From Mycolicibacterium iranicum (GTDB lineage Bacteria; Actinomycetota; Actinomycetes; Mycobacteriales; Mycobacteriaceae), in the NCBI RefSeq assembly GCF_002101705.1, contig NZ_LQPC01000039.1, positions 1-64,000 on the forward strand: DNA of 64,000 bases, in the 5' to 3' direction. The stretch's first letter is position 1. Every line of letters starts with the position of its first letter. Of this stretch, positions 35,420 to 44,040 are shown one piece after another. The translations under genes and the position numbers were made by a program. The notes beneath the pieces were generated by a model. It was not told the origin of the DNA and did no database searches. It worked only from the letters and a program-made list of their open reading frames with translations.

Positions 35420-36328
35420 GTGATCGGCCATGGTCTTACCGTCCTGCTGGCATTCCTGGCCGCGGTGTTCCTCGCTGTCGGCATCGTCGTCCGCCAACGC
35501 GCCACCCTCGACGTTCCGGCTGAAGACGGCATCAGCGCCGCCATGTTCCGGACGCTGCTACGCAGACCGCTCTGGTGGGCGGGCACCGCATCGGCCATCG
35601 CAGGTTTCGTCTTCCAAGCTCTCGCGCTGGCCAACGGCTCGCTGCTTCTCGTGCAACCCATCCTCGTCTCGGCGTTGCTGTTCGCCCTTCCGCTGAGCGC
35701 GCGACTGGCCCACCGCACCGTGACCCGCGGCGAATGGGCGTGGGCGGTGCTGCTGACCGTCGCGCTCGCGGTGTTCGTGTTGTTGGCCAAGGCCAGTCCC
35801 GGCGACTACGAAGCCTCGCTGACGACATCGACGGTGGTGGCCATCGTGTGCACGGTGGCGGTGCTGGCGTGCGTGATCGTCGCGACGCGCATCATCGGTT
35901 GGATCCGCGCCGTGCTCCTCGCGGTCGCGGTCGGAGTGCTCTTCGGTGTGGTGGCGGTGCTGACCAAGCTCGTCATGCACATGCTGACGCACGGCGGTCT
36001 GACAGCCGTCCTGACGACGCCCGTTCTCTACCTGCTGGCGTTACTCGGCGTCATCGCCATGATGTTGCAGCAGTCGGCCTTCCACGCCGGTTCTCTGCAG
36101 ACCTCGGTGCCGACCATGCTCGTTCTGGAACCGGTGATCGCGGTCGTCCTGGGTGCGGTGGTGCTCGGTGAGCACCTCGACGTCGGACGGTGGGACGCCG
36201 TTGCGCTGGTGATGTCGACGATTGCGATGGCTGCGGGCACCATCGCGCTGGGCCGCGATGAAGGTGCCTACGAGGAAAGCCTCAGCGGCGGCGAGGAGTC
36301 AGCTCACGCGGCATCGGGCAGGGGATAG
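35420..36328 (+). CDS. DMT/EamA-like multispanning membrane transporter
   Basis: From GTG 35420 the protein has 302 aa and nine or ten hydrophobic helices arranged as two related halves, as in drug/metabolite transporters and NIPA-like Mg2+ transporters. Notable helices contain LANGSLLLVQPILV and the closing LEPVIAVVLGAVVLGE, the latter typical of EamA repeats. The frame is open a little upstream (GTG 35402). The tail is acidic. Its end overlaps the sigma factor gene by 25 bp in convergent orientation. Substrate unknown. Confidence 0.78.
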   Translation: MIGHGLTVLLAFLAAVFLAVGIVVRQRATLDVPAEDGISAAMFRTLLRRPLWWAGTASAIAGFVFQALALANGSLLLVQPILVSALLFALPLSARLAHRTVTRGEWAWAVLLTVALAVFVLLAKASPGDYEASLTTSTVVAIVCTVAVLACVIVATRIIGWIRAVLLAVAVGVLFGVVAVLTKLVMHMLTHGGLTAVLTTPVLYLLALLGVIAMMLQQSAFHAGSLQTSVPTMLVLEPVIAVVLGAVVLGEHLDVGRWDAVALVMSTIAMAAGTIALGRDEGAYEESLSGGEESAHAASGRG

Positions 36329-36870
36329 CCCCGGGTCAGCGCCAGGTCGGCCAGCACGGCGCGCAGCTGCTTGCGGCCGCGGTGCAGTCGGGACATCACC
36401 GTGCCGATCGGCACGTTCATCAGCGCGGCGATCTCCTTGAACTTCCGTCCTTCGATGTCGGCGTAATAGACCGCGGTGCGGTACTTTTCGGGCAGTGCAC
36501 GCATCGCCGCGGCGATCGCCGGGTCGGTGGTCGCGGCCAGCACAACGTCCTCGGTAGACCCGGCCTCCGTCCCGTGTTCGAACAGCTGACCGTCGCTGAA
36601 TTCGTCGGTGAACTGCAACGCCGGGCGGTGCTGCTGCCTGCGGTAGGCGCTGATGTGGGTGTTGTGCATGATGCGGTACAGCCACCCGATCAGGTTGGTG
36701 CCCTCTGTGAAGCTGCCGAAGGCGGCGTACGCCTTCGCTGCGGTCTCCTGCAGCAGGTCTTCGGCGTCGGCGTGGTCGCGGGTCAACTTGAAGGCGTGTC
36801 GATAGAGCTCGGCGAACAGCGGAACGGCGTCGCGTTCGAAACGGTGGGCGAGGAGTTCGTCGTGAGGCAT
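36304..36870 (-). CDS. ECF RNA polymerase sigma factor (SigH-like)
   Basis: The 188-aa sigma factor has region 2 with DAEDLLQETAAKAYAAF near residues 35-51 and a following GWLYRIMHNTHISAYRR. Region 4 carries KEIAALMNVPIGTVMSRLHRGRKQL near 145-169. It is closest in wording to mycobacterial SigH/SigE-type factors. No ZAS-type (HxxxCxxC) anti-sigma gene is next to it, unlike the SigH locus, so it may be a paralogue with different control. Confidence 0.9.
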   Translation of the reverse strand: MPHDELLAHRFERDAVPLFAELYRHAFKLTRDHADAEDLLQETAAKAYAAFGSFTEGTNLIGWLYRIMHNTHISAYRRQQHRPALQFTDEFSDGQLFEHGTEAGSTEDVVLAATTDPAIAAAMRALPEKYRTAVYYADIEGRKFKEIAALMNVPIGTVMSRLHRGRKQLRAVLADLALTRGYPLPDAA

Positions 36871-36955
36871 GATTGAACTCTCGCGTCCGCGGCGCGCCGA
36901 GTCTGCCCTGCTGGCCCCCCAATGCGTTCCGGAGAACCGGACGCCGGACTACCGG

Positions 36956-37393
36956 TTAACCCCCATGCCAGGACGTCCATCGACGGATCTCGACGGTGAC
37001 CACCGGGCCGTCGAGTTCGATGCGCTGATACTGGGGATATTTCGCGCGCAACAGCGCGTAACCGGTCGTCATCTCCACCCCGCCGTAGTGGATGGTCGCG
37101 AGCCCGTCGGCGCGCACCCACCACAGCTGCGACCAGTCGTCGTCGTAGTGGTCGACAAGCAGGGTGACGGCGGGATTGTTCTCGATGTTGGCCAGCCGGC
37201 GCAGCCGTTGGGTGGACTTGGGTTTCGCGTCGACTGCGGTGTAGAGGATGTCGCGGCGGTGCTCGGGCACGGCGAACACCACCGGGACGAGGTGCGGCAC
37301 GGCGTCGGTGCCGGCCGTCGCGAGCATCGCCACGGGCGCGACGGAAAACGCGGCGGCAGCGTCGGTGTCGTCGAAGCCATCGGGTACCGGCAT
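36956..37393 (-). CDS. PPOX-fold, probably F420-binding protein (Rv0121-type)
   Basis: The 145-aa protein is a split-barrel flavin/F420-binding protein: FSVAPVAMLATAG, HLVPVVFAV and DAKPKSTQRLRRLANIE are typical of the small F420 group. It ends with DGPVVTVEIRRWTSWHG. I chose ATG 37393 (MPVPDGF) rather than an upstream start at 37432. It lies 85 bp upstream of the sigma factor gene on the same strand. The reaction is unknown. Confidence 0.8.
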   Translation of the reverse strand: MPVPDGFDDTDAAAAFSVAPVAMLATAGTDAVPHLVPVVFAVPEHRRDILYTAVDAKPKSTQRLRRLANIENNPAVTLLVDHYDDDWSQLWWVRADGLATIHYGGVEMTTGYALLRAKYPQYQRIELDGPVVTVEIRRWTSWHGG

Positions 37394-37501
37394 GCAACCA
37401 GGGTAGGGTTGCGCTCTGCTGGTTGGATTCATTCACCGCCCAGTTGTGCGGCGGTAACCGTCGGGCCACTGCGTGGCTTCCTGCCCATCGGAAGGTTCTG
37501 C

Positions 37502-38629
37502 ATGCCCTTCTCCAGAGTCCTCACCGCCACACTCGGCGCACTCCTGCTCACCGGCGCAGTCGCGTGCGCGCCGCCGGACAGAGAGAGCGCGGGTGCGCAG
37601 ACCGAATCGGGTGTGAACGCCGCCGAAGCGACGTCGGCCGAGGATTTCGGCGGCATGGAGGGCCTCGTCGAGGCCGCCAAAGCCGAGGGTGAGCTCAATG
37701 TGATTGCGCTGCCGCCGGATTGGGCGAACTACGGGGCGATCATCAAGGCTTTCTCCGACAAGTACGGGATCACGGTCAACTCCGCGCAGCCCGACGCGTC
37801 GAGCCAGGACGAGATCAACGCCGCCAATCAGCAGAAGGGCCGCAGCAGCGCACCCGACGTGTTCGACCTCGGACAGTCGGTCGCGCTGGCCAACACCTCG
37901 ATGTTCGCGCCGTACAAGGTGGAGACGTTCGACGACATCCCCGCGGCGTTCAAAGATGCCGACGGCACCTGGGTCAACGACTATGGCGGTTACATGTCGA
38001 TCGGTTTCGACTCGTCAAAGGTGCCACCGGTGACCAGTGTCAACGATCTGCTCAAGCCCGAGTATCAGGGCAAGGTCGCGCTCAACGGTGACCCGACCCA
38101 GGCCGGCGCGGCGTTCTCCGGTGTGCTGATGGTGGCGCTGTCGCAAGGAGGTTCGGTCGACGACATCGCGCCGGGTGTCGAGTTCTTCCGCAAGCTCAAA
38201 GAGGCAGGCAACTTCCTGCCCGTCGACCCGACGCCCGCGACCATCGAGTCCGGACAGACCCCGGTCGTCATCGACTGGAACTACACCAATACCGCGGAGA
38301 CGAAGAAGCTGCCGTCGTGGACGGTCGTGGTGCCGCCCGAGTTTCCCGTCGCCGGCTACTACTATCAGGCGATCAACAAGGATGCGCCACACCCGGCCGC
38401 TGCGCGGCTCTGGCAGGAGTTCCTCTACAGCGACGAAGGCCAGAACCTGTTCGCCCAAGGCGGAGTTCGGCCGGTGCGCGCCGACAACATGGCTGCCGAC
38501 GGCACCCTGGACCCGACCGTCGCCGCCGCGCTGCCCGTCGTCGATGGACCGGTGACCGTGCCTACGCCTGCGCAGACCGAGGCCGCCTCGCAGTACCTGG
38601 CGCAGAACTGGGCGGCCGCGGTTGGCTGA
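37502..38629 (+). CDS. ABC importer substrate-binding lipoprotein (Fe3+/polyamine/phosphonate type)
   Basis: The 375-aa protein has a signal ending in AVAC at Cys22 and a type-2 periplasmic-binding fold: EGLVEAAKAEGELNVIALP, then DVFDLGQS, later PVVIDWNYTN and WQEFLYSDEGQNLFA. The layout fits binding proteins for ferric iron, putrescine/spermidine or 2-aminoethylphosphonate. GGAAGG lies six bases before ATG 37502. It heads a four-gene importer operon. Confidence 0.88.
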   Translation: MPFSRVLTATLGALLLTGAVACAPPDRESAGAQTESGVNAAEATSAEDFGGMEGLVEAAKAEGELNVIALPPDWANYGAIIKAFSDKYGITVNSAQPDASSQDEINAANQQKGRSSAPDVFDLGQSVALANTSMFAPYKVETFDDIPAAFKDADGTWVNDYGGYMSIGFDSSKVPPVTSVNDLLKPEYQGKVALNGDPTQAGAAFSGVLMVALSQGGSVDDIAPGVEFFRKLKEAGNFLPVDPTPATIESGQTPVVIDWNYTNTAETKKLPSWTVVVPPEFPVAGYYYQAINKDAPHPAAARLWQEFLYSDEGQNLFAQGGVRPVRADNMAADGTLDPTVAAALPVVDGPVTVPTPAQTEAASQYLAQNWAAAVG

Positions 38630-38630
38630 G

Positions 38631-39483
38631 GTGAGTGTGGGTAGGCGGCTACGGGATTCCTTGCCGCTGCTGCCGTTTCTGATCGTCGTGGTGATCTTCC
38701 TGATCATCCCGACGGTCACGGTCGTGGTCAGCTCGGTATACGCCGAGGGGGTCTTCTCGCTCGACCGCATCGCAGCGCTGTTCACCGGGACGGCGCTCAC
38801 CGCGCTGGCCAACAGCGTGCTGCTGTCCGGGGCGACAGCGCTGCTCGGGGCGTTCCTCGGTGCGGTGATGGCGTGGCTGATCGTGAGCAGCCCGCCGACG
38901 TCGATGATCCGCCGGGGTGTCCTGGCGCTGTGCAGCGTGCTCGCCCAGTTCGGCGGTGTGGCACTGGCATTCGCGTTCCTGGCCACCGTCGGGCTGAACG
39001 GGGTGCTGACCCTGTGGGTGCAGCAGGCGTTCGGATTCAACCTCGCAGGCTCGGGCTGGCTGTACAGCCTGGCCGGCCTGATCCTCGTCTACACCTACTT
39101 CCAGATCCCGCTCATGGTGATCGTGTTCGTCCCCGCGCTCGAAGGCTTGCGCGACCAATGGCGGGAAGCGGCGGTCAGTCTCGGGGCGTCGACTTTCGCG
39201 TACTGGCGTGAGGTGGCGATCCCGCTGCTGACGCCGGCGTTTCTGGGCTCGGCGCTGCTGCTGTTCGCCAACGCGTTCGCCGCGTACGCGACCGCGGCGG
39301 CACTGGTCAGCCAGGGCAGCCCGATCCTGCCGCTGCTGATCCGGGCCTCGCTGGTCAGCGAGGTGGTGCTGGGGGCAGGCCGGGTTCGCCTACGCGCTGG
39401 CGCTGGAGATGATCGTCGTGGTGGCGGTGGTCATGGTCGCCTACAACCTGTTGGTGCGTCGCAGTTCGCGGTGGTTGTCGTGA
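38631..39483 (+). CDS. ABC importer permease 1, frameshifted near its C-terminus
   Basis: The protein has six membrane helices and an EAA-type loop (EGLRDQWREAAVSLGAS) of the PotB/ThiP/PhnU kind. Reading straight through, the frame leaves the last helix at the G run 39371-39375 and ends in a nonsense Arg/Gly-rich tail at 39500. Dropping one G restores QAGFAYALALEMIVVV and a further membrane helix ending at TGA 39481-39483, a normal permease end. So either the gene carries a one-base insertion or this is a sequencing error. The start is GTG 38631 or TTG 38622, the latter overlapping the upstream stop. Confidence 0.8.
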
Positions 39484-39496
39484 CGCGGTGGCTGCC

Positions 39497-40276
39497 ATGA
39501 CAAAGCTTGTGCGGGGCACACTCTGGGTCATCTTCGGGTTGTTCTTCCTCTTCCCGCTGTATGCCATGGCCGACTTCTCCACCCGCAACCTGATGGCGGG
39601 CGGTCGCACGTGGCAGGCCTGGGCCAACCTGGTGTCCAACGAAGCGCTGTACCAGTCGATCATCGTGTCGCTGCTGCTCGCCGTGTTCACCGTGGTCGCA
39701 ATGCTGGTGCTGCTGGTGCCGACGATGATCTGGGTGCGGCTGCGGGCTCCGTGGGCCAAGGGCTTCGTGGAGTTCTTGTGCCTGCTGCCCTTGACCATTC
39801 CGGCTCTGGTGATCGTCGTCGGACTGCGCAACGTCTACCTGTGGGTGACGTACTTCCTCGGCGAATCGGCGCTGACGCTGACGTTCGTCTACGTGATCCT
39901 GGTGCTGCCGTTCGCGTATCGCGCGATCGACGCCGCCCTGTCCTCGATCGATCTACAGACGCTTTCGGAGGCCGCCAGGTCGCTCGGTGCGGGATGGCTG
40001 ACGACGATCACCCGTGTGGTGGTCCCCAACATCTGGTCGGGAATCCTCTCGGCCGCTTTCATTTCCATCGCGGTGGTGCTCGGCGAGTACACCATCGCGT
40101 CGCTGTCCGGTTACGAGACGCTGCAGGTGCAGATCGTCCTGATCGGCAAGAGCGACGGTCCCACGTCGGTGGCGGCTTCGCTGGCCACACTGCTGTTCGG
40201 ATTCGCGCTGCTGCTGATTCTGTCGCTGGTCACGCGCGGGCGCCGACGGGGCCCAGGAGCAGGGGTGACGACATGA
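39497..40276 (+). CDS. ABC importer permease 2
   Basis: The 259-aa membrane protein has six helices and an EAA loop (SSIDLQTLSEAARSLGAGW) of the PotC/ThiP class. ATG 39497 lies 13 bp after the restored stop of permease 1; GTG 39488 is also in frame. The stop overlaps the ATPase ATG (ATGA). It should pair with the preceding permease. Confidence 0.88.
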   Translation: MTKLVRGTLWVIFGLFFLFPLYAMADFSTRNLMAGGRTWQAWANLVSNEALYQSIIVSLLLAVFTVVAMLVLLVPTMIWVRLRAPWAKGFVEFLCLLPLTIPALVIVVGLRNVYLWVTYFLGESALTLTFVYVILVLPFAYRAIDAALSSIDLQTLSEAARSLGAGWLTTITRVVVPNIWSGILSAAFISIAVVLGEYTIASLSGYETLQVQIVLIGKSDGPTSVAASLATLLFGFALLLILSLVTRGRRRGPGAGVTT

Positions 40277-41304
40277 CAAACGGTGTTGCAGTCGAATTGA
40301 CCGATCTCACCCGCGTGTACGGGACCACCCGGGCACTCGACGGGCTCACCCTGCACATCGAGCCGGGGGAGATGGTGGCCTTGCTCGGCCCGTCGGGCTG
40401 CGGGAAGACCACGGCGCTGCGCATCCTCGCCGGCCTCGACGAGGCGACGTCGGGAACCGTAACGGTGGGCGGCGTCGACATCAGCCGGGTCCCCGCCAGC
40501 AAGCGCGACATGGGCATGGTGTTCCAGGCCTACAGCCTGTTCCCACATCTGACCGTCCTCGACAACGTCGCGTTCGGGCTGAAGATGCGTGGAAAAGGCA
40601 AGCAGGACAGGCTGTCCCGGGCTTCCGACATGCTCGACCTGGTGGGTCTGGGTGCGCTGGGTGGGCGCTATGCCAAGGAGTTGTCCGGAGGCCAGCAGCA
40701 GCGGGTCGCGCTGGCCCGGGCGCTGGCGATCCAGCCGAGGGTGCTGCTGCTCGACGAACCGCTGTCGGCGCTGGATGCCAAGGTGCGCACGCAGTTACGC
40801 GAGGAGATCCGGCGGGTACAGCTCGAGGTCGGAACGACGACGTTGTTCGTCACCCACGACCAGGAGGAGGCGCTGGCCGTCGCCGATCGGGTCGGGGTGA
40901 TGAGTCAAGGCAAGCTGGAGCAGCTGGCCGCGCCCGCGGAGCTCTACGCCAATCCGGCAACGCCGTTCGTCGCGGACTTCGTCGGGCTCAACAACAAAGT
41001 GTCCGCCACGGTTTCGGGTGGGACGGCGTCGTTGCTCGGGGTGTCGGTGCCTGCGCTCGCCGGATCCGTCGAGGGGGAGGGGGTGGCGATGGTGCGGCCC
41101 GAAGCGGTCACCGTGGCCCTCGATTCGGCCGGGACGTCGACCGTGGCGTCGGTGTCGTTCCTCGGCGCGATCTCCCGGGTCAACATGACGCTGTCCGACG
41201 GCTCGGCGATCAGCGCTCAGATGGCCAGTTCCGCGGCACGGGAGTTCTCGGCCGGTGACAAGGTCACCGTGGGACTCGAATCAGGCGGCGTGCTCGTCAC
41301 CTAG
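40273..41304 (+). CDS. ABC importer ATPase (PotA/FbpC-like)
   Basis: The 343-aa ATPase has Walker A GPSGCGKTT near residue 39-47, Q-loop FQAYSLFPHL, signature LSGGQQQR, Walker B LLLDEPLSALD and switch His in VTHDQEEAL. A C-terminal TOBE-type regulatory domain follows (VRPEAVTVAL near 277). It completes the second importer. PotA, FbpC and phosphonate-type ATPases look alike here, so the transported substrate stays open. Confidence 0.9.
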   Translation: MTNGVAVELTDLTRVYGTTRALDGLTLHIEPGEMVALLGPSGCGKTTALRILAGLDEATSGTVTVGGVDISRVPASKRDMGMVFQAYSLFPHLTVLDNVAFGLKMRGKGKQDRLSRASDMLDLVGLGALGGRYAKELSGGQQQRVALARALAIQPRVLLLDEPLSALDAKVRTQLREEIRRVQLEVGTTTLFVTHDQEEALAVADRVGVMSQGKLEQLAAPAELYANPATPFVADFVGLNNKVSATVSGGTASLLGVSVPALAGSVEGEGVAMVRPEAVTVALDSAGTSTVASVSFLGAISRVNMTLSDGSAISAQMASSAAREFSAGDKVTVGLESGGVLVT

Positions 41305-41319
41305 ACGTCACACCAGCGC

Positions 41320-41331
41320 ACGTTCGAACGT
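41320..41331. other. 12-bp perfect palindrome between convergent genes
   Basis: ACGTTCGAACGT reads the same on both strands and sits 15 bp after the ATPase stop, in an 88-bp convergent gap. It lacks the spacing of the mycobacterial LexA box (TCGAAC-N4-GTTCGA) and has no T-tract, so it is neither a clear SOS box nor a clear terminator. Confidence 0.4.
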
Positions 41332-41392
41332 TGTGCAGCATTAGTGCGAGTGAACCCCTGCAAAACGTCGAAGTCTTCAACCGGGCGTCGCT

Positions 41393-41962
41393 CTAAACGT
41401 CCTTGACGGGTTCGATGCCGAGATCGCGGTATGTCACCAGCGCGTGGAACGGGACGTTGCGTTTGGCGAAGCGGCCCGCGGCGATATCGCCGCGGTCGAC
41501 CATCGGAATGACTCCGGTGACGACGACGCCGAGCGGTGCGATCCGCTCCAGCGCCAGCTCCGTCGAACCGCCCGTGCTGATCACGTCGTCGACGAGCAGC
41601 ACCTTGGTGCCAGACGCCAGCCGGGTGCCTTCGACCCATTGCTCGCGTCCGCGTTTCTTCTGCTCCTTGCGCACGGAGAACCAGGCCTTGCCGGTCACCA
41701 TCGCGACACCGTGCGCGAGGGGGTCGGCCCCCATCGTCAGCCCGCCCACGGCGTCGAACTCGATGCCGTTCTCCGCGGCGAGATCGGCGACCGCCCGGGA
41801 CACGATCGTCAGCCGCTCACCGGTGTCGACGGCGTACTTGCCGTCGATGTAGTCGTGGCTGAGCTGACCGCTGGCGAGCCTGAAAGGCTCCTCACGACGC
41901 TCGTGTCCGCGCGTGCGGATCAGGTCGAATGCGGCTTGCCAGGTCTGTGAGCGGTTGGACAC
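41393..41962 (-). CDS. Orotate phosphoribosyltransferase-like protein
   Basis: The 189-aa protein is a type I phosphoribosyltransferase with the PRPP loop VLLVDDVISTGGS near residues 121-133 and a preceding GGLTMGADPLA stretch as in PyrE. It differs from the usual mycobacterial PyrE in length and wording, so it may be a second enzyme acting on another base. It lies 13 bp downstream of the HugZ-like gene on the same strand. Confidence 0.85.
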   Translation of the reverse strand: MSNRSQTWQAAFDLIRTRGHERREEPFRLASGQLSHDYIDGKYAVDTGERLTIVSRAVADLAAENGIEFDAVGGLTMGADPLAHGVAMVTGKAWFSVRKEQKKRGREQWVEGTRLASGTKVLLVDDVISTGGSTELALERIAPLGVVVTGVIPMVDRGDIAAGRFAKRNVPFHALVTYRDLGIEPVKDV

Positions 41963-41975
41963 GCCGATATCCTAT

Positions 41976-42788
41976 TCAGCCCTGGCGCGCCCGACGTGCC
42001 AACTCGACGGTCGCCGAACGTAATTCGTCGATCGCATCGATCGGGTCGGCATAGCCGATCCGGGTGTAGGCCAGGCCGCGGTCGGTGGTCAACCTCAAAT
42101 CGAGCCCGTAGCGGTCGGCACCGGTACACGTCGCGGCCGTCGTATCGGGATATCCGCCGAGCGTGCGCGCCATCGCGACGAGCGAATCGGCGTGGTCGGC
42201 GTTGAGGTGGGCGATGGCCCCCGCGGAGTGCGGCGTCACGGGGTCGGGTTCGGCGGCGGTGTAGGCCTGCCCACTGGTCGAGTCCATCCGTCCGTAACCG
42301 CCCACCCAGCGGACCCGCGATACCCGCAGGACCCACAGCGAGAAGTCGCTGTAGTCGATGTAGTACTTGGCCGCGGCCACCGCGGCCAGATGTGCCTCCC
42401 TCGCGGCGTCGCGCTCGTCACCGAGGGGCGCCTCGACGCGTCCGGCGAGCGTGATCCTGGCGTTGGCGAGCGGATCCGACTCGGTGGCCGGGGCGACAAT
42501 CGCGATGCTCGCCCTCGGGTCGGCCGCGAGGTTGCGTCCGTGCTCAGCCAGATTCGAGACACACAGCACCGGTGCCCCGCCGAGCAAGCCGTACGTGACG
42601 AACGACGCCCACGGGTCGCCGTCGGCGGTCAGCGTGGCAAGGGTGCCGCTGTTGGTCGACGCGGCGATGGTGCGCGCCTCCTCGGCCGCCGACGGGCGGG
42701 CGGTGTTGGCCGGCGCGGTGAGCGGCGGTGGGACGGTGGGGGCGTCACCGGGGTCCCCGTGATCGCGAGTCGCGCTTCCGGTCGTCAC
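41976..42788 (-). CDS. HugZ-like haem-utilisation / PPOX-DUF2470 protein
   Basis: The 270-aa protein has a PPOX split-barrel (about residues 35-165, with SGTLATLTADGDPWASFV) followed by a DUF2470 domain (about 185-265, with HLNADHADSL). This order is that of HugZ haem-degrading and related haem- or flavin-binding proteins. The N-terminal 30 residues are Pro/Ala-rich and probably disordered. Haem binding is inferred from family only. Confidence 0.82.
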   Translation of the reverse strand: MTTGSATRDHGDPGDAPTVPPPLTAPANTARPSAAEEARTIAASTNSGTLATLTADGDPWASFVTYGLLGGAPVLCVSNLAEHGRNLAADPRASIAIVAPATESDPLANARITLAGRVEAPLGDERDAAREAHLAAVAAAKYYIDYSDFSLWVLRVSRVRWVGGYGRMDSTSGQAYTAAEPDPVTPHSAGAIAHLNADHADSLVAMARTLGGYPDTTAATCTGADRYGLDLRLTTDRGLAYTRIGYADPIDAIDELRSATVELARRARQG

Positions 42789-42944
42789 GACGGCACCCTA
42801 TCTGGTGCGAGGCTACTGACGTCGGCGTTGATTACTTGCGTTTGCACGGCCTACGCATTGGACTCTGCGGCTTGCGTCGATGTTTTAGAATTGCAGGGGT
42901 TTTATCCCTAGTCGAGCAACAGAACTTCCGGAATCGGGTGCACC

Positions 42945-44006
42945 ATGGTCGGGCCTGCGCTGCGTTCCTGGGCAGTTGCTGGCGTGCTCGCTGCGACGTT
43001 CGTGTTCGGCGGTGTGCCCGCCGCGGCGCCCGTGGTTGCCCAACCGGGCGACGACGAGGCCACCAGCCAGGACACCAACGAGCCCGACGACACCGGCAGC
43101 GGGTCGGAGGAGCAGAGCCCCGACGAGGCGAACCCGGACGAGCCCGACGAACCCGAGCAACCTGACGAGCCGGCCGGCGGCGGCTCAGTCGACGAATCCG
43201 GCGAACCCGAGATCAGCCGCGACAAAGACCCCGAACCCGACGATTCCGACGCCGAGGAGATCGGCGGCGGCGATTCCGGGGTTCGCGAAGAGCCCGCACC
43301 CAAGCCGCCGCCCGCAGCCGTTCCGACGTACGAGAACTCGATCAGGATTCCGTGGGTGCGGTTACCCGCAGCCGGCGAGATCCCCGCGGGGACCTGGCCG
43401 ACCGCGTCGACGTTCTACACGACCATCGCCATCCCGGTACCGACCCTGGAAGAGTTCCTCCAGGCATTGCGGGTTGTCCCCGCGCCGGCGCCCGCGCCGG
43501 GTCCGGCCTTCCGGATCCAGGAGGAGGCGCCTCCGGTGGCCGATGCCACGACGGGGACCACCACGGCCGGCGGCGGTGGTGGAGGCGGTGCAATGGCCGA
43601 ACCGGTGGTGTTCCGCGCCCCGCTGGTGAGCGTGCCGAGGGCGAGCACAGTGGCGGGCCGCCCGACCAAGACTCCGCCGGGCGCGCCCGCGGGTACGGCC
43701 GCGCCTCCCGGCGTCACGCAGCCAGGCGTCGCCGGTGTCCGGACCCCGGTGATCCGCGGTTCGGTCGCGCCGACCCCGGGCGCCACCGCCCCGCTGCCCG
43801 CGACTCCCGCCGGCGGACAGTCGCCCCGGGCTGGGGCCTATACACGCGGTATGACGAGTCCGACGCTGGCCGAGATCGCCGCGGTGGCACTGCCGGGCGT
43901 CGCCGGCCTGCTGTTCCTCACGTTCAGCGGCGGGATGATCGGCTATCGCCAGGCCAACAGCGCCCGCTTCGTGCGGACGGCCGGCGCGGAGCGCTTCCTG
44001 CCCTGA
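42945..44006 (+). CDS. Secreted/membrane-anchored acidic Pro-rich protein, unknown function
   Basis: The 353-aa protein has a signal-like N-terminus (residues 8-32, ending VVAQ), then a strongly acidic Pro/Asp/Glu-rich segment (about 33-120), then a Pro/Ala/Gly-rich region with a possible folded part around 125-175. One C-terminal membrane helix (GVAGLLFLTFSGGMIGY, about 318-334) and a short basic tail finish it. That suggests a wall-spanning protein anchored in the membrane. It precedes the maltokinase gene by 34 bp on the same strand. No family recognised. Confidence 0.7.
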   Translation: MVGPALRSWAVAGVLAATFVFGGVPAAAPVVAQPGDDEATSQDTNEPDDTGSGSEEQSPDEANPDEPDEPEQPDEPAGGGSVDESGEPEISRDKDPEPDDSDAEEIGGGDSGVREEPAPKPPPAAVPTYENSIRIPWVRLPAAGEIPAGTWPTASTFYTTIAIPVPTLEEFLQALRVVPAPAPAPGPAFRIQEEAPPVADATTGTTTAGGGGGGGAMAEPVVFRAPLVSVPRASTVAGRPTKTPPGAPAGTAAPPGVTQPGVAGVRTPVIRGSVAPTPGATAPLPATPAGGQSPRAGAYTRGMTSPTLAEIAAVALPGVAGLLFLTFSGGMIGYRQANSARFVRTAGAERFLP

Positions 44007-44040
44007 TTGCTTTGCGGTCGACCTGGGTAGGTTCCAGACC

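Noticed and set aside
37391..37432. Upstream start of the PPOX gene at 37432
   Set aside because: The extra residues are not family-like and reduce the promoter gap; ATG 37393 fits the family better.
41320..41331. TTCGAA palindrome as a LexA/SOS box
   Set aside because: The mycobacterial LexA consensus needs a 4-bp gap between TCGAAC and GTTCGA, which is absent, and there is no downstream SOS gene.
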